Source: Kovacikia minuta CCNUW1 (GTDB lineage: Bacteria; Cyanobacteriota; Cyanobacteriia; Leptolyngbyales; Leptolyngbyaceae). Taken from it: a stretch of 64,000 nt of DNA. Both the position numbers and the translations under genes were made by a program. Positions within the stretch are counted from its first letter, which is position 1; every line of letters begins with the position of its first letter. The notes below the pieces were generated by a model. The model ran no database searches. It was given only the letters and a program-made list of their open reading frames with translations, and was not told the origin of the DNA. The stretch lies in the NCBI RefSeq assembly GCF_020091585.1, contig NZ_CP083582.1, positions 6,272,536-6,336,535 on the forward strand. The letters run 5' to 3'. Shown here piece after piece: positions 56,409 through 64,000 of the stretch.

Positions 56409-57108
56409 TGCCTCTTTCCTCCATTTCAGGTCAAGAACTCACAGTGCGCGAGTCTTCACAGAGAACTGGTAGAGCGACTCCCTGAAAGAGTGGTAGAGGC
56501 TGCTCCCTGAAAATTTGAATTTCCCTTAAACACGCGTGAGCTTTAACGAACCAGAGCTTTGATGGAATGATCTGGGGGAATAAGGACAACTCATTTCTGT
56601 GTAGGAAAACCCCGGTCAAAACAGTTCCTTTAACGGGGCTTAATTGGAACTTGTCGAAAACTTTAAGGTGAAAAGGTAGGCAAGCCTTGTTCGCCGTGTG
56701 TTGGACATTGAAGTGTCACAGAAGCAACTTTTATCTTTTCAGGTGGTTCAAACAGAGGTTGTTGCAGCTTTTGTGCGTCTATCCCAGGGCTGATTTCATC
56801 AATGGCTTTAGACTCGATCGACGCACAGCAGCGGTTTTAACCAACTTTGCCAAATGTCCTGGAGACAGTAAGTAGAAATTCTCAGCGATCGATCAAAAGC
56901 TTTCTCTTAAATGGCATTGGCAAAAAAATCTCGCTATGACAGATGGTGAAGTGTCAGCACTAAAAAAAGAAGAACTTCAATGGCAGCAGATTCACTCCCA
57001 TCAGTAGGAAAGTAGGGACATGAGTCAATGATTTCTGGCTCAAAATACATCTCTCTTGCCCTGATTAAGAGAAAATAGGTGGGCTATGTGCAATTTCTAT
57101 TTCAGGAA
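56409..57108. other. 700-bp spacer between divergent genes
   Basis: No gene, repeat or RNA is recognised. It separates the SGNH-hydrolase gene (-) from livG (+) and should hold both promoters. Confidence 0.5.
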
Positions 57109-57906
57109 ATGACCCCCGCTGATTCTGTTTTGCTCCCGGACGATCGCCCCTTTTTGCAAGCTAAAGAACTGACCCGCCGCTTTGGCGGTCTGATTGCCGT
57201 TAATCAGGTCTCTTTCAACGTTAAGGAAGGAGAAATTTTTGGCTTAATTGGTCCCAACGGGGCAGGTAAGACCACACTGTTTAACCTGGTCACAGGCTTG
57301 CTTCACCCGACCAGTGGTCAGATGCTGTATCAGGGAGAAGAAATTTCACACCTGCGTCCCTTTCAAATTGCCACCAAAGGCATCGCCCGAACCTTTCAAA
57401 ATATCCGGTTGTTTGGCAATCTCTCTGCCCTTGAGAATGTCATGATTGCCCAGCACGTTCATACTCGTAGTGGAGTATTCACGGGGGTATTGGGCTTATC
57501 CCCCGCCCCTCAGGAAGAACAGCAAATCCATCAAACGGCGGTCGAACTCCTGGATCTCGTCAAACTCCAGAACCGCGCCGATGAAAAAGCTGCCAACTTT
57601 TCCTATGGTGATCAGCGCCGCCTCGAAATTGCCCGTGCCCTTGCCCTCAAACCGAAGGTGTTACTTTTAGATGAACCCGCCGCAGGCATGAACCCCAACG
57701 AAAAGCAGCAGTTAAGCGAATTCATTCGCGAACTGCGGCATCAGTTCAACCTGACTATTCTGCTGATCGAACACCACGTTCCGCTTGTCATGGGACTGTG
57801 CGATCGCATTGCTGTTCTAGACTTTGGTCAACTCATCGCCCTCGGTAATCCCAGCGAAGTCAGACACGACCCAGCGGTGATTGAGGCTTATTTGGGAGCA
57901 GAATAA
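57109..57906 (+). CDS. natA: LivG-type ABC transporter ATPase
   Basis: An ATPase of about 265 residues. It has Walker [15 protein letters not shown], a Q-loop near [20 protein letters not shown], signature motif [17 protein letters not shown] (the usual LSGGQ is FSYGD, as in LivG), Walker [14 protein letters not shown] and the switch His in [14 protein letters not shown] 57109, with AGGAA just upstream, is preferred over GTG 57079. The livF gene starts 3 bp after its stop, so they are one operon. With livM it would power neutral amino-acid uptake. Confidence 0.92.
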   Translation: MTPADSVLLPDDRPFLQAKELTRRFGGLIAVNQVSFNVKEGEIFGLIGPNGAGKTTLFNLVTGLLHPTSGQMLYQGEEISHLRPFQIATKGIARTFQNIRLFGNLSALENVMIAQHVHTRSGVFTGVLGLSPAPQEEQQIHQTAVELLDLVKLQNRADEKAANFSYGDQRRLEIARALALKPKVLLLDEPAAGMNPNEKQQLSEFIRELRHQFNLTILLIEHHVPLVMGLCDRIAVLDFGQLIALGNPSEVRHDPAVIEAYLGAE

Positions 57907-57909
57907 ACC

Positions 57910-58630
57910 ATGAAAGATGCTTCTCCTCTGCTCGAAATCAATCGACTCAGCGTTAATTACGGCGGTATTCAAGCCCTACAGGCGATCGATCTGCACATTT
58001 ACGCTGGTGAGGTCATTACTTTAATTGGTGCCAATGGTGCGGGCAAAACCACAACACTCCGGGCAATTTCGCGTATTCTCAATGTGCGGGAAGGGCGCAT
58101 TATTTACGAGGGTAGAGACATTACCCGCCGCCGTGCCCACGAGGTTGTTCAGTTGGGAATTGCCCACAGCCCTGAAGGGCGTCGCGTGCTGGCCCGCCAA
58201 ACCGTAATGGATAATCTGGAATTGGGTGCCTATAGCCGCTCCGATCGCCTCGGCATCAAAACAGAGTATAGAACAACAGTTTCTTACCTTTCCCCGGTTG
58301 GCAGAACGAAAACACCAACTGGCAGGCACCCTCAGTGGTGGTGAACAACAGATGCTGGCGATCGCCCGTGCTTTGATGAGCCGTCCCAAACTACTTCTAT
58401 TAGACGAACCCAGCCTGGGCTTAGCACCCGCGATCGTCCGCGAGATTTTCTCCATCATTCAAACCTTGCGCACCACAGGCGTTACCATTCTGCTGGTGGA
58501 ACAAAACGCCACACTTGCCCTCCAGCATGCTGATCGGGGCTATGTGTTAGAGGCAGGTCGCATCACCCTCACCGGAGAAACCAGCCAACTTCTCAATGAC
58601 GATCGCGTCAAAGCCGCCTATTTGGGTTAA
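57910..58630 (+). pseudogene. natE: LivF-type ABC transporter ATPase, frameshifted
   Basis: The first frame has Walker A IGANGAGKTTTLRAI and GIAHSPEGRRVLARQTVMDN, then derails after SRSDRLGIK. The second frame resumes QSIEQQFLTFPRLAERKHQL with signature LSGGEQQMLAIARALM, Walker B LLLLDEPSLGLAP and the switch His position occupied by Gln in LLVEQNATLAL, as is normal for LivF. One extra A in the run near 58258-58262 (AAAA for AAA) accounts for the break. It is either a real mutation or a homopolymer error. Without it the ABC system would lack one ATPase. Confidence 0.9.
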
Positions 58631-59056
58631 TGATCGGTCAAGAATTAGGTCACTCCACCCCTTTGTTTTTGGCTATTTCTTCCCTAACGCCTGACACCTG
58701 ACACCTAACACCTGCTACCGCTTCATCCCACTCTCAGAAATGGAGGATCTTCGCAAAGACTGGGTAAAGCAGTAACCAGGACAACAAAATAACTTCTACG
58801 ATCATTTGTATGCGGTAACCCAACGGCGATCGCACCACTCCCAATTAGCACCATCCTCCTCCCTGTTCCCTACTCAGGGGGGTAAAGCCACCTTTGGCAA
58901 TCCTGGAATCCGTGTCAGGATGAAGTGTTGACAATCCGGCTATCTCTAACAAAATATGCAATCCTCTCTAATTCTTGAGAGTTGTTTCTAGAGAACAACT
59001 CTCTCTTTGTTTTCTGACGCCTCTTCCAGCGTCTATCTCTACCGTTTTTGCCAACT
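58631..59056. other. Spacer with heptamer repeat
   Basis: CCTGACACCTGACACCTAACACCTG at about 58689-58713 is a 7-bp-period run. AGAGAGTT/AACTCTCT-type inverted words near 58976-59003 (GAGAGTTGTTTCTAGAGAACAACTCTC) form a strong hairpin, possibly a regulatory or terminator element. No gene is seen. Confidence 0.5.
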
Positions 59057-59983
59057 ATGAACACCCTCGATGATGCAACTCTCATTCAACAATTTGTTAA
59101 ACGCGAAGTAACCCTGGTTTCAAATCAAAATTTAAGAGTAGAGTCTGCATTCGATTCTGTTCAACTCCTGGCAAAGAGGGGAGGGTTGATTGCAACGATT
59201 AAGCAGGTAAAGGGCATCGACATATTTGCGGTTCGGCGCAGTTCAGAATATGGGCAGCAGGTGCATGAATCGTTGGTTGACAACAATTTCATTCCCACTA
59301 AAAAGTTAGATAAATCTGAATTTTGGCAATATGAGGAGTGCCAGCCGTCTCCGGGGTACAAGCTCCATTGCACCGCAGCAAAATTCCTTTGGAAGGAATG
59401 GTGGACAAGCGTTCGCTACAGCAATCGAAATGCCATTCAAACCGATCTCCTGATTCGGGTGCGTGATACCTGGTATCCAATTCGGGAAGCCGTTTGTAGC
59501 CAGGGATTACTCTATATCACCACGCTGGTTAGCGAATTTGTGTTTCAAGGGAGCGATCAAATAATCTGGCTGAGTAAATTGCCAAATCAACCTTTGGAAC
59601 GGCAACCAAAGTTAACGCCCGTATCACCGCAACCTCCTGCACCACCTGGCGATCGCAATCCTCCCAGCCCACCCCTGGGGCAACCGTTCTTTAAACATCC
59701 GGGGGGCGGTAAAGACTTGCCAGCCCATGTTTCTCCTTCCACCCCCACGGAGGTTCCACTGAGTCGCACGCAGGAGGATTCAGAACATTCAACTTACCGT
59801 CCTGATCTGAGGGAGGTTGTTGAAATCCGCCAGGGCAAACTTTACATCATGACAGCCCTAGGTGAAGTTGTGGTTGAGGGAACCAACCTGAAATTTCGTC
59901 TGAACGACGAGACACCTTCTACAAAGAAACCCATTCGTTTGAATACCTATCGCGATCGAGAACCTTATGCGGTCAACACCTGA
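59057..59983 (+). CDS. Uncharacterised protein with proline-rich linker
   Basis: A protein of about 308 residues. The N-terminal part (residues 1-180) is alpha/beta (TLIQQFVKREVTLVSNQNLR, FAVRRSSEYGQQVHESLVDN, then RYSNRNAIQTDLLIRVRDTW). A proline-rich linker follows (PVSPQPPAPPGDRNPPSPPL). The short C-terminal segment repeats a motif of the N-terminal part (EVVEIRQGKLYIMTALGEVV compared with YPIREAVCSQGLLYITTLVS). There is no signal peptide or membrane segment. I do not recognise the family. ATG 59057 is used; TTG 59048 is an alternative. Confidence 0.75.
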   Translation: MNTLDDATLIQQFVKREVTLVSNQNLRVESAFDSVQLLAKRGGLIATIKQVKGIDIFAVRRSSEYGQQVHESLVDNNFIPTKKLDKSEFWQYEECQPSPGYKLHCTAAKFLWKEWWTSVRYSNRNAIQTDLLIRVRDTWYPIREAVCSQGLLYITTLVSEFVFQGSDQIIWLSKLPNQPLERQPKLTPVSPQPPAPPGDRNPPSPPLGQPFFKHPGGGKDLPAHVSPSTPTEVPLSRTQEDSEHSTYRPDLREVVEIRQGKLYIMTALGEVVVEGTNLKFRLNDETPSTKKPIRLNTYRDREPYAVNT

Positions 59984-60054
59984 TGTAGAAATTCAAGAGT
60001 TAGGAGTTAGGAGTTGGGAGTGAGAAGTGAGAATCAAGAATTTAACCAAATCTC

Positions 60055-60159
60055 TAGAACGCCGGTACAGAAACCGGGTTTCTTCTGTGAGATGCTCAAG
60101 TTTCGTTGAATATCCTCACCAGAAACCCGGTTTCTCGAAATACTGTACCGATGCTCTAG
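60055..60159. repeat. Dispersed palindromic repeat, family A
   Basis: The best-preserved copy, 105 bp, with outer arms TAGAACGCCGGTAC and GTACCGATGCTCTAG and both AGAAACCGGGTTTCT-type cores. Confidence 0.9.
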
Positions 60160-60412
60160 CCCCTGGCTTCTAACTACCAACTCCTCTGCCTTCTGCCTTT
60201 CGCTATATTCATCCGACACAGCCAGCCCATGAAGATTGGGTATAGGAACGGTGGAAATTGCTGTAAAGTTGGCTGAGAACCGATTAATGAGGGTAGCGGG
60301 ACCGTAGGCAGGTTGTAAGCCTATTTCCTGGTGACATCCGCCGATGACATCAATCACTGTGGCAGTTCAGAATCAATAGGTGGCAGTACATGAAAATTTG
60401 GCGATATGCATC
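60160..60412. other. Spacer upstream of the hydrolase gene
   Basis: About 250 bp without a recognised feature. Confidence 0.4.
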
Positions 60413-61330
60413 ATGCAACTCCTTTTGTTGTTCCCTCTCAAACTGCTTTCAGGACTTCTGATTCTGGGCGCGATCGCTTACCTGACCGTTTGCATCTTTC
60501 TGCTGCTGCGACAGAATCGCCTGATTTTCTTTCCCTCTCCCACGATCGAAACCACCCCTGGAGATCTCAATCTCGTTTTTGAAGACGTTTGGATTTCCGT
60601 AGAAACGCCTCGTCGAAGTGTCCCTACCCAATCGGGAGTTTTTAAGCACCAATTACATAGCTGGTGGATTCCGGCAAAGGATGCAGAACAGGGAGTTGTG
60701 CTGTACCTGCATGGTAATGGTTACAACGTCGGTGCCAACTTAGCCCAGGCGTTCCAGTTTCACCAGGTCAATTTATCCGTTCTCCTGATTGACTACCGGG
60801 GGTATGGGCAGAGTATGGGTAGTTTTCCAACCGAAGCCACTGTGTATCAAGATGCCAGAGCTGCCTGGAATTACCTGACCCAAGAGCGTGGAATTTCATC
60901 AAAGCAGATTATTCTGTTTGGGCATTCATTAGGTGGCGCGATCGCGATCGATTTGGCTTTAGAGCATCCTGAGGCAGCCGGTCTGATAGTGCAAAGCTCT
61001 TTTACCTCCATGCGGGCAATGGTTGATCATATCGGTCAGTTTCGCCTGTTTCCGGTGGACTTGTTGTTAACCCAACAGTTCAATTCAATCAGCAAAGTGC
61101 GATCGCTTAAACTTCCAGTGCTATATACCCACGGTACGGCTGATACACTGATTCCCTCCGCCATGAGTGAATTACTCTATGCTGCCACTCCAGAACCCAA
61201 ACGGCTCTATCTGATTGCGAATGCTGAACACAATAACATTCCTGAAGTTGGAGGTTCTTCCTATCTTCAGGAACTGAAGGATTTTGTGGGGTTAATCAAC
61301 ACCTTTCAGCACAGGCAGGTTTTGCATTAA
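60413..61330 (+). CDS. Membrane-anchored alpha/beta hydrolase (ABHD13/17-like)
   Basis: A protein of about 305 residues. An N-terminal membrane helix (LLSGLLILGAIAYLTVCIFLL) is followed by QNRLIFFPSP, the segment common before this type of hydrolase domain. The catalytic triad is visible as Ser in LFGHSLGGAIA, Asp in THGTADTLIP and His in ANAEHNNIPEVGG. The oxyanion region is YLHGNGYNVG. It is probably a serine hydrolase acting at the membrane on acyl or peptide substrates. ATG 60413 is used; a GTG at 60380 is an alternative. Confidence 0.88.
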   Translation: MQLLLLFPLKLLSGLLILGAIAYLTVCIFLLLRQNRLIFFPSPTIETTPGDLNLVFEDVWISVETPRRSVPTQSGVFKHQLHSWWIPAKDAEQGVVLYLHGNGYNVGANLAQAFQFHQVNLSVLLIDYRGYGQSMGSFPTEATVYQDARAAWNYLTQERGISSKQIILFGHSLGGAIAIDLALEHPEAAGLIVQSSFTSMRAMVDHIGQFRLFPVDLLLTQQFNSISKVRSLKLPVLYTHGTADTLIPSAMSELLYAATPEPKRLYLIANAEHNNIPEVGGSSYLQELKDFVGLINTFQHRQVLH

Positions 61331-61362
61331 AAGTGCTCAATCAACCAGGAGTTGAAACTCCG

Positions 61363-61403
61363 ATAGGGGTGAAATTTCAAGCCTATACCCATTTCACCCC
61401 TAT
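61363..61403 (+). terminator. Hairpin after the hydrolase gene
   Basis: A 13-bp stem ATAGGGGTGAAAT (61363-61375) with ATTTCACCCCTAT (61391-61403), 32 bp after the stop. There is no T-run. Confidence 0.5.
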
Positions 61404-61789
61404 TACGGGTCATCTAAGAGGGTGTTTGAAAAGTCCTACTGTCGGTAGTAAAAATGCGATCCCCCTAAGTCCCCCTTAATCAGGGGGACTTTAAGCCTGT
61501 TTCCCCCTTTTTAAGGCTACCGTGTACACACAAGTCGGAAATCTGTGAACACAAGTCCTGAAACCCTTGCTCTGCCTCAACTTTGGAAATTGGCTGAAAT
61601 CTCAATAATCTCGGCTTATTGAGAACCGGCAACGAGAAATCAAGGTTGTGGAGGATCAGGTTTTCGGAAAACGAATCAGCGATCGACTTGTGTGTACACC
61701 GTAGCCTTTTTAAGGGGGGTAGGGGGGATCTCTGAGTGTTGCATCTGACAGTCCATACCTTTTCAAACATCCTCTAATACCAGTTGATC
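61404..61789. other. Spacer with a nested repeat
   Basis: 61459-61735 is a dispersed repeat of G/C-run type (GATCCCCCTAAGTCCCCC ... AGGGGGGTAGGGGGGATC) into which the MITE at 61517-61704 has inserted. No gene is seen. Confidence 0.6.
61517..61704. mobile_element. Non-autonomous MITE with IS4-family ends
   Basis: A 188-bp element. Its left end CTACCGTGTACACACAAGTCG and right end CGACTTGTGTGTACACCGTAG are inverted with one mismatch. The first 17 bases are the same as the ends of the IS4-family element at 523-2006. The interior is different and non-coding. The element is flanked by an 11-bp direct repeat CCTTTTTAAGG (61506-61516 and 61705-61715), close to the 10-bp duplication of the full IS. 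Confidence 0.9.
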
Positions 61790-62218
61790 CTACTCAATCT
61801 CAACCAACTGAATGTCGAAGGTGAGATTTTCGCCTGCCAGAGGATGATTGGCGTCCAGGGTTACGGTTGCATCAGAAACGTCAGTAATAATGACTGGAAG
61901 CACCTGACCATTGGGCTGTTGGATGTGAAGTTGCTGACCCACCTCAGGCGCAATTTCAGCGGGCATTTGTTTACGGTCAATGGTGACTACCATTTCTTCC
62001 TGGTAGGGACCATAAGCCTGCTCTGTCGGAATGATTTCTGTTTTGGACTCACCCAGGCTCATCCCAACGACTGCCTTTTCAAAGCCGGGGATAATATTGC
62101 CTTCTCCGATCGTAAACTCTAAGGGATCTCGATCCCTGGAGGAGTCAAACTCGGTGCCATCTTCTAGTTTGCCGGTGTAGTGAACCTTGACGGTATCACC
62201 GCTTTTCGCATGTGCCAT
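61790..62218 (-). CDS. FKBP-type peptidyl-prolyl isomerase, SlyD-like
   Basis: A 142-residue protein. The FKBP core is KSGDTVKVHYTGKLEDGTEF, with LEFTIGEGNIIPGFEKAVVG and the inserted flap region (QAYGPYQEEMVVTIDRKQMP) of SlyD-type enzymes, ending in DANHPLAGENLTFDIQLVEI. There is no His-rich metal-binding tail as in E. coli SlyD. It catalyses Xaa-Pro isomerisation and acts as a chaperone in the cytoplasm. The start has AAGGAGAAAC upstream. Confidence 0.92.
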   Translation of the reverse strand: MAHAKSGDTVKVHYTGKLEDGTEFDSSRDRDPLEFTIGEGNIIPGFEKAVVGMSLGESKTEIIPTEQAYGPYQEEMVVTIDRKQMPAEIAPEVGQQLHIQQPNGQVLPVIITDVSDATVTLDANHPLAGENLTFDIQLVEIE

Positions 62219-62471
62219 TCAGTTTCTCCTTCGCTTGTCTAACCGTTAAGTATGGTGCGATCGCCCGATGAACTGCTGTTACTTAAACTTATTTTTTGTT
62301 TGCTGTTGTGCTGTTTATTTACAGTTGTGATCACAACCCTGGACCAACTGCCCCTTTTCCTCCCCATAATAGTTCGCACTCTAAAGGCTGCAAGTATCCC
62401 TAAAGAAATATAGAATCCAGAATCCAGGAGCCAGAATCCAGAATAGTTGTATCCTCCTGACTCCTGAATCC

Positions 62472-63377
62472 ATGTCCTTATCTTTTCTGACTGACTTCCG
62501 TGGTGAATTTGCTGCCCTCGGTGCGGCATTGATTTGGGCAGTAGCGGCTGTGGTTTACACAGGTGTGGGACGGCAGCTTTCGCCATTGGTGCTGAACCTG
62601 GTCAAGGGAGGGATTGCGATCGCCCTGCTGCTGTTCACCCTGATGCTTCGGGGTGAACTGTTTCCAGTCGTGTCCTCAACTGCGGTCTTGCTCCTGAGCT
62701 TCAGTGGGGGAATTGGGATTGGGATTGGGGACACCGCCTACTTTTCAGCCCTGAATCGTTTGGGGGCAAGACGAACATTGATTTTGGAGTCCCTGGCTCC
62801 TCCCCTATCAGCGCTATTCGCAATGGTTTTTCTCCAGGAACGTTTGACAGCGCAGGCCTGGTGCGGCATTTTCTTGACCATTCTGGGTGTTGTTTGGGTT
62901 GTGGCTGAGCGGGTGCCCGATGTCATTCAACCTCAGATTCAGCCGTTACGGGGAATTCTGTATGGGTTACTCGCAGCACTCTGTCAGGCAAGCGGTGCCG
63001 TTCTTTCAAGGGCAGCATTGGCAGGGACAGATATCAGCCCTCTATGGAGTGCAGCCATTCGTATCATCGCTGGAATGGTGGTGCTGCTGCCGTGGATTGC
63101 CGTTCAACAACACCCGCTCCAGGAACTCAAGTTTCTACGTTCCCGGCGGTTGGTGGTAACGATTGCTGGGACTGCCTTTGCCAGTACTTATTTGGGGATC
63201 TGGCTCCAGCAAACCTCACTCAAGTACGCTGCCACAGGCATTGCTCAATCGCTGACCTCAACCAGTCCGTTGTTTGTTTTACCGATCGCCATTGCAATGG
63301 GCGAACGAATTAGCCTGCGTAGTTTAGCTGGAGTTCTGCTGGCGATCGGTGGAATCTGGTTACTGTTTAGCCGTTAA
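62472..63377 (+). CDS. EamA/DMT-family transporter
   Basis: A 301-residue membrane protein with ten hydrophobic helices in two EamA repeats (GAALIWAVAAVVYTGVGRQL; then GLLAALCQASGAVLSRAALA). Conserved ends include RRTLILESLAPPLSALFAMV and IAMGERISLRSLAGVLLAIG. It is a drug/metabolite-type exporter or importer of unknown substrate. It is divergent from the FKBP gene, with 250 bp between. Confidence 0.9.
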   Translation: MSLSFLTDFRGEFAALGAALIWAVAAVVYTGVGRQLSPLVLNLVKGGIAIALLLFTLMLRGELFPVVSSTAVLLLSFSGGIGIGIGDTAYFSALNRLGARRTLILESLAPPLSALFAMVFLQERLTAQAWCGIFLTILGVVWVVAERVPDVIQPQIQPLRGILYGLLAALCQASGAVLSRAALAGTDISPLWSAAIRIIAGMVVLLPWIAVQQHPLQELKFLRSRRLVVTIAGTAFASTYLGIWLQQTSLKYAATGIAQSLTSTSPLFVLPIAIAMGERISLRSLAGVLLAIGGIWLLFSR

Positions 63378-63740
63378 TGTTTAAGAGTTGATTAAAGAAT
63401 TGAATTTACGCTGGCGCTAACCGCACCCTTGCATCTTCAGAGCCAGGTAAGTGAACATCTAGAACACCGGTACAGAACCGGGTTTCTTTTGTGAGATGCC
63501 CAGTTTTGTTGAACATCCTCACCAGAAACCTGGTTTCTCGACATACTGTACCGATGCTCTAGCACCTCAGCGACCTATTCCTTTCGATAGATCTTTTGGA
63601 TTTCCTACCCAATAATAGAATTGATTGTTATATTAATTTACATAGCTTAACGAAGCTTGACCAAAGGTAAGGTTACTTCGATAAGCCTTGCTGTCAGCTT
63701 CGTCTTTCCCTATCAACGAACCCACACTGGAGAGCTAACC
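63378..63740. other. Spacer with family A repeat, upstream of the Hli gene
   Basis: It contains the A-type repeat at 63459-63562. The remaining AT-rich sequence (63600-63740) should hold the Hli promoter; no specific operator is identified. Confidence 0.55.
63459..63562. repeat. Dispersed palindromic repeat, family A
   Basis: A 104-bp copy bounded by CTAG, with small changes (CCGGTACAGAACCGGG with one base missing; AGAAACCTGGTTTCT). Confidence 0.85.
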
Positions 63741-63923
63741 ATGACTGACACAACTAAAGTGACTGCTCCCGTAGTAGAGACCGATCGGAATGCCTGGAAG
63801 TTTGGCTTTACCCCCCAAGCTGAAATCTGGAATGGTCGTCTGGCAATGATTGGTTTTCTGTCTGCAATTCTGATTGAGCTGTTCTCAGGGCAAGGTTTAT
63901 TGCAATTCTGGGGGCTGCTGTAG
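63741..63923 (+). CDS. High-light-inducible (Hli/HLIP) protein
   Basis: A 60-residue protein with one membrane helix and the chlorophyll-binding Cab-type motif [20 protein letters not shown], with the conserved Glu, Asn and Arg. The N-terminal region is soluble ([13 protein letters not shown]). Hli proteins bind chlorophyll and carotenoid and protect photosystem II and chlorophyll biosynthesis under high light. The start is ATG 63741, with GGAGAG upstream. It is probably induced by high light. Confidence 0.94.
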   Translation: MTDTTKVTAPVVETDRNAWKFGFTPQAEIWNGRLAMIGFLSAILIELFSGQGLLQFWGLL

Positions 63924-64000
63924 TTTTATAAAACCGCAGCATTCCAAATGATCTGAAATCGGTATCTATCTCCTTAGTGTTCGTAGCCACTGTCTAGCCC

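Noticed and set aside
60034-60357. 107-codon minus-strand frame before the hydrolase gene
   Set aside because: Much of it is the translated A-type repeat. It has no recognisable domain.
61480-61770. 96-codon minus-strand frame
   Set aside because: It is made of the MITE and its host repeat.
18-63990. tRNA or rRNA genes
   Set aside because: No sequence with a T-loop GTTCGANNC in a cloverleaf context or conserved rRNA segments was seen by eye. A tRNAscan run could overturn this.

Overview
This is a stretch of chromosome from a cyanobacterium, most likely a filamentous Leptolyngbya-like or Oscillatoria-like form. The evidence is the very frequent GCGATCGC/CGATCG (HIP1-type) octamers, an sbtA-sbtB bicarbonate uptake pair, a high-light-inducible (Hli) protein, a two-partner secretion/CHAT/DUF928/CHASE2 neighbourhood, a large NB-ARC/WD40 protein and heptamer-period tandem repeats in most spacers. 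No rRNA, tRNA or CRISPR array was recognised.

Layout. (1) 1-15.7 kb is a surface-protein and signalling locus. It holds a two-partner-secretion exoprotein (tpsA, split by an IS4-family element), its outer-membrane transporter (tpsB), a TPR-CHAT caspase-like protein whose signal peptide has been cut off by an IS110 element, then on the opposite strand a trypsin-like protease with C-terminal PPC-type domains (frameshifted), a DUF928 protein, a CHASE2 sensor histidine kinase, a NarL-type response regulator and a kinase-like protein without the phospho-acceptor histidine. (2) 16.3-21.4 kb holds a STAND NTPase with 14 WD40 repeats and an ISKra4-family element. (3) 22.1-31.3 kb is one 3091-residue DUF4347/cadherin-like/delta-60/RTX giant adhesin, with a dispersed palindromic repeat absorbed in frame. 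(4) 32.3-43.6 kb holds a membrane protein, the Mg-chelatase-like ATPase ComM, an IS630 element, a degenerate receiver protein, an AtzF_C-like/AtzG/AtzE amidohydrolase operon, a SemiSWEET, a CPA1 antiporter (frameshifted), MAPEG and DUF6220 membrane proteins and a GAF-LuxR regulator. (5) 43.6-47.6 kb holds a second IS110 and a carbon-acquisition operon: sbtA, sbtB and a Tat-signal beta-carbonic anhydrase (frameshifted). (6) 47.6-64 kb holds an uncharacterised protein next to decayed sequence, an MFS exporter, an exported lipoprotein methyltransferase, an APC permease pseudogene, branched-chain/neutral amino-acid ABC transporter parts (livM, livG, frameshifted livF) around an SGNH-hydrolase gene, an alpha/beta hydrolase, a MITE, a SlyD-like FKBP, an EamA transporter and an Hli protein.

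Two themes run through the window. Mobile DNA is dense: four IS families, a MITE sharing termini with the IS4 element, and several families of about 60-105 bp palindromic repeats. Otherwise well conserved genes are interrupted by single-base frameshifts or a nonsense codon (protease, antiporter, carbonic anhydrase, permease, livF). Those could be real decay or base-calling errors, several being in homopolymers, and raw reads would decide. The most interesting points are the TPS-CHAT-CHASE2 locus with its histidine-less kinase, the in-frame repeat in the giant adhesin, the two candidate IS110 bridge-RNA regions, the exported methyltransferase, and the reconstructable IS interruption of tpsA.
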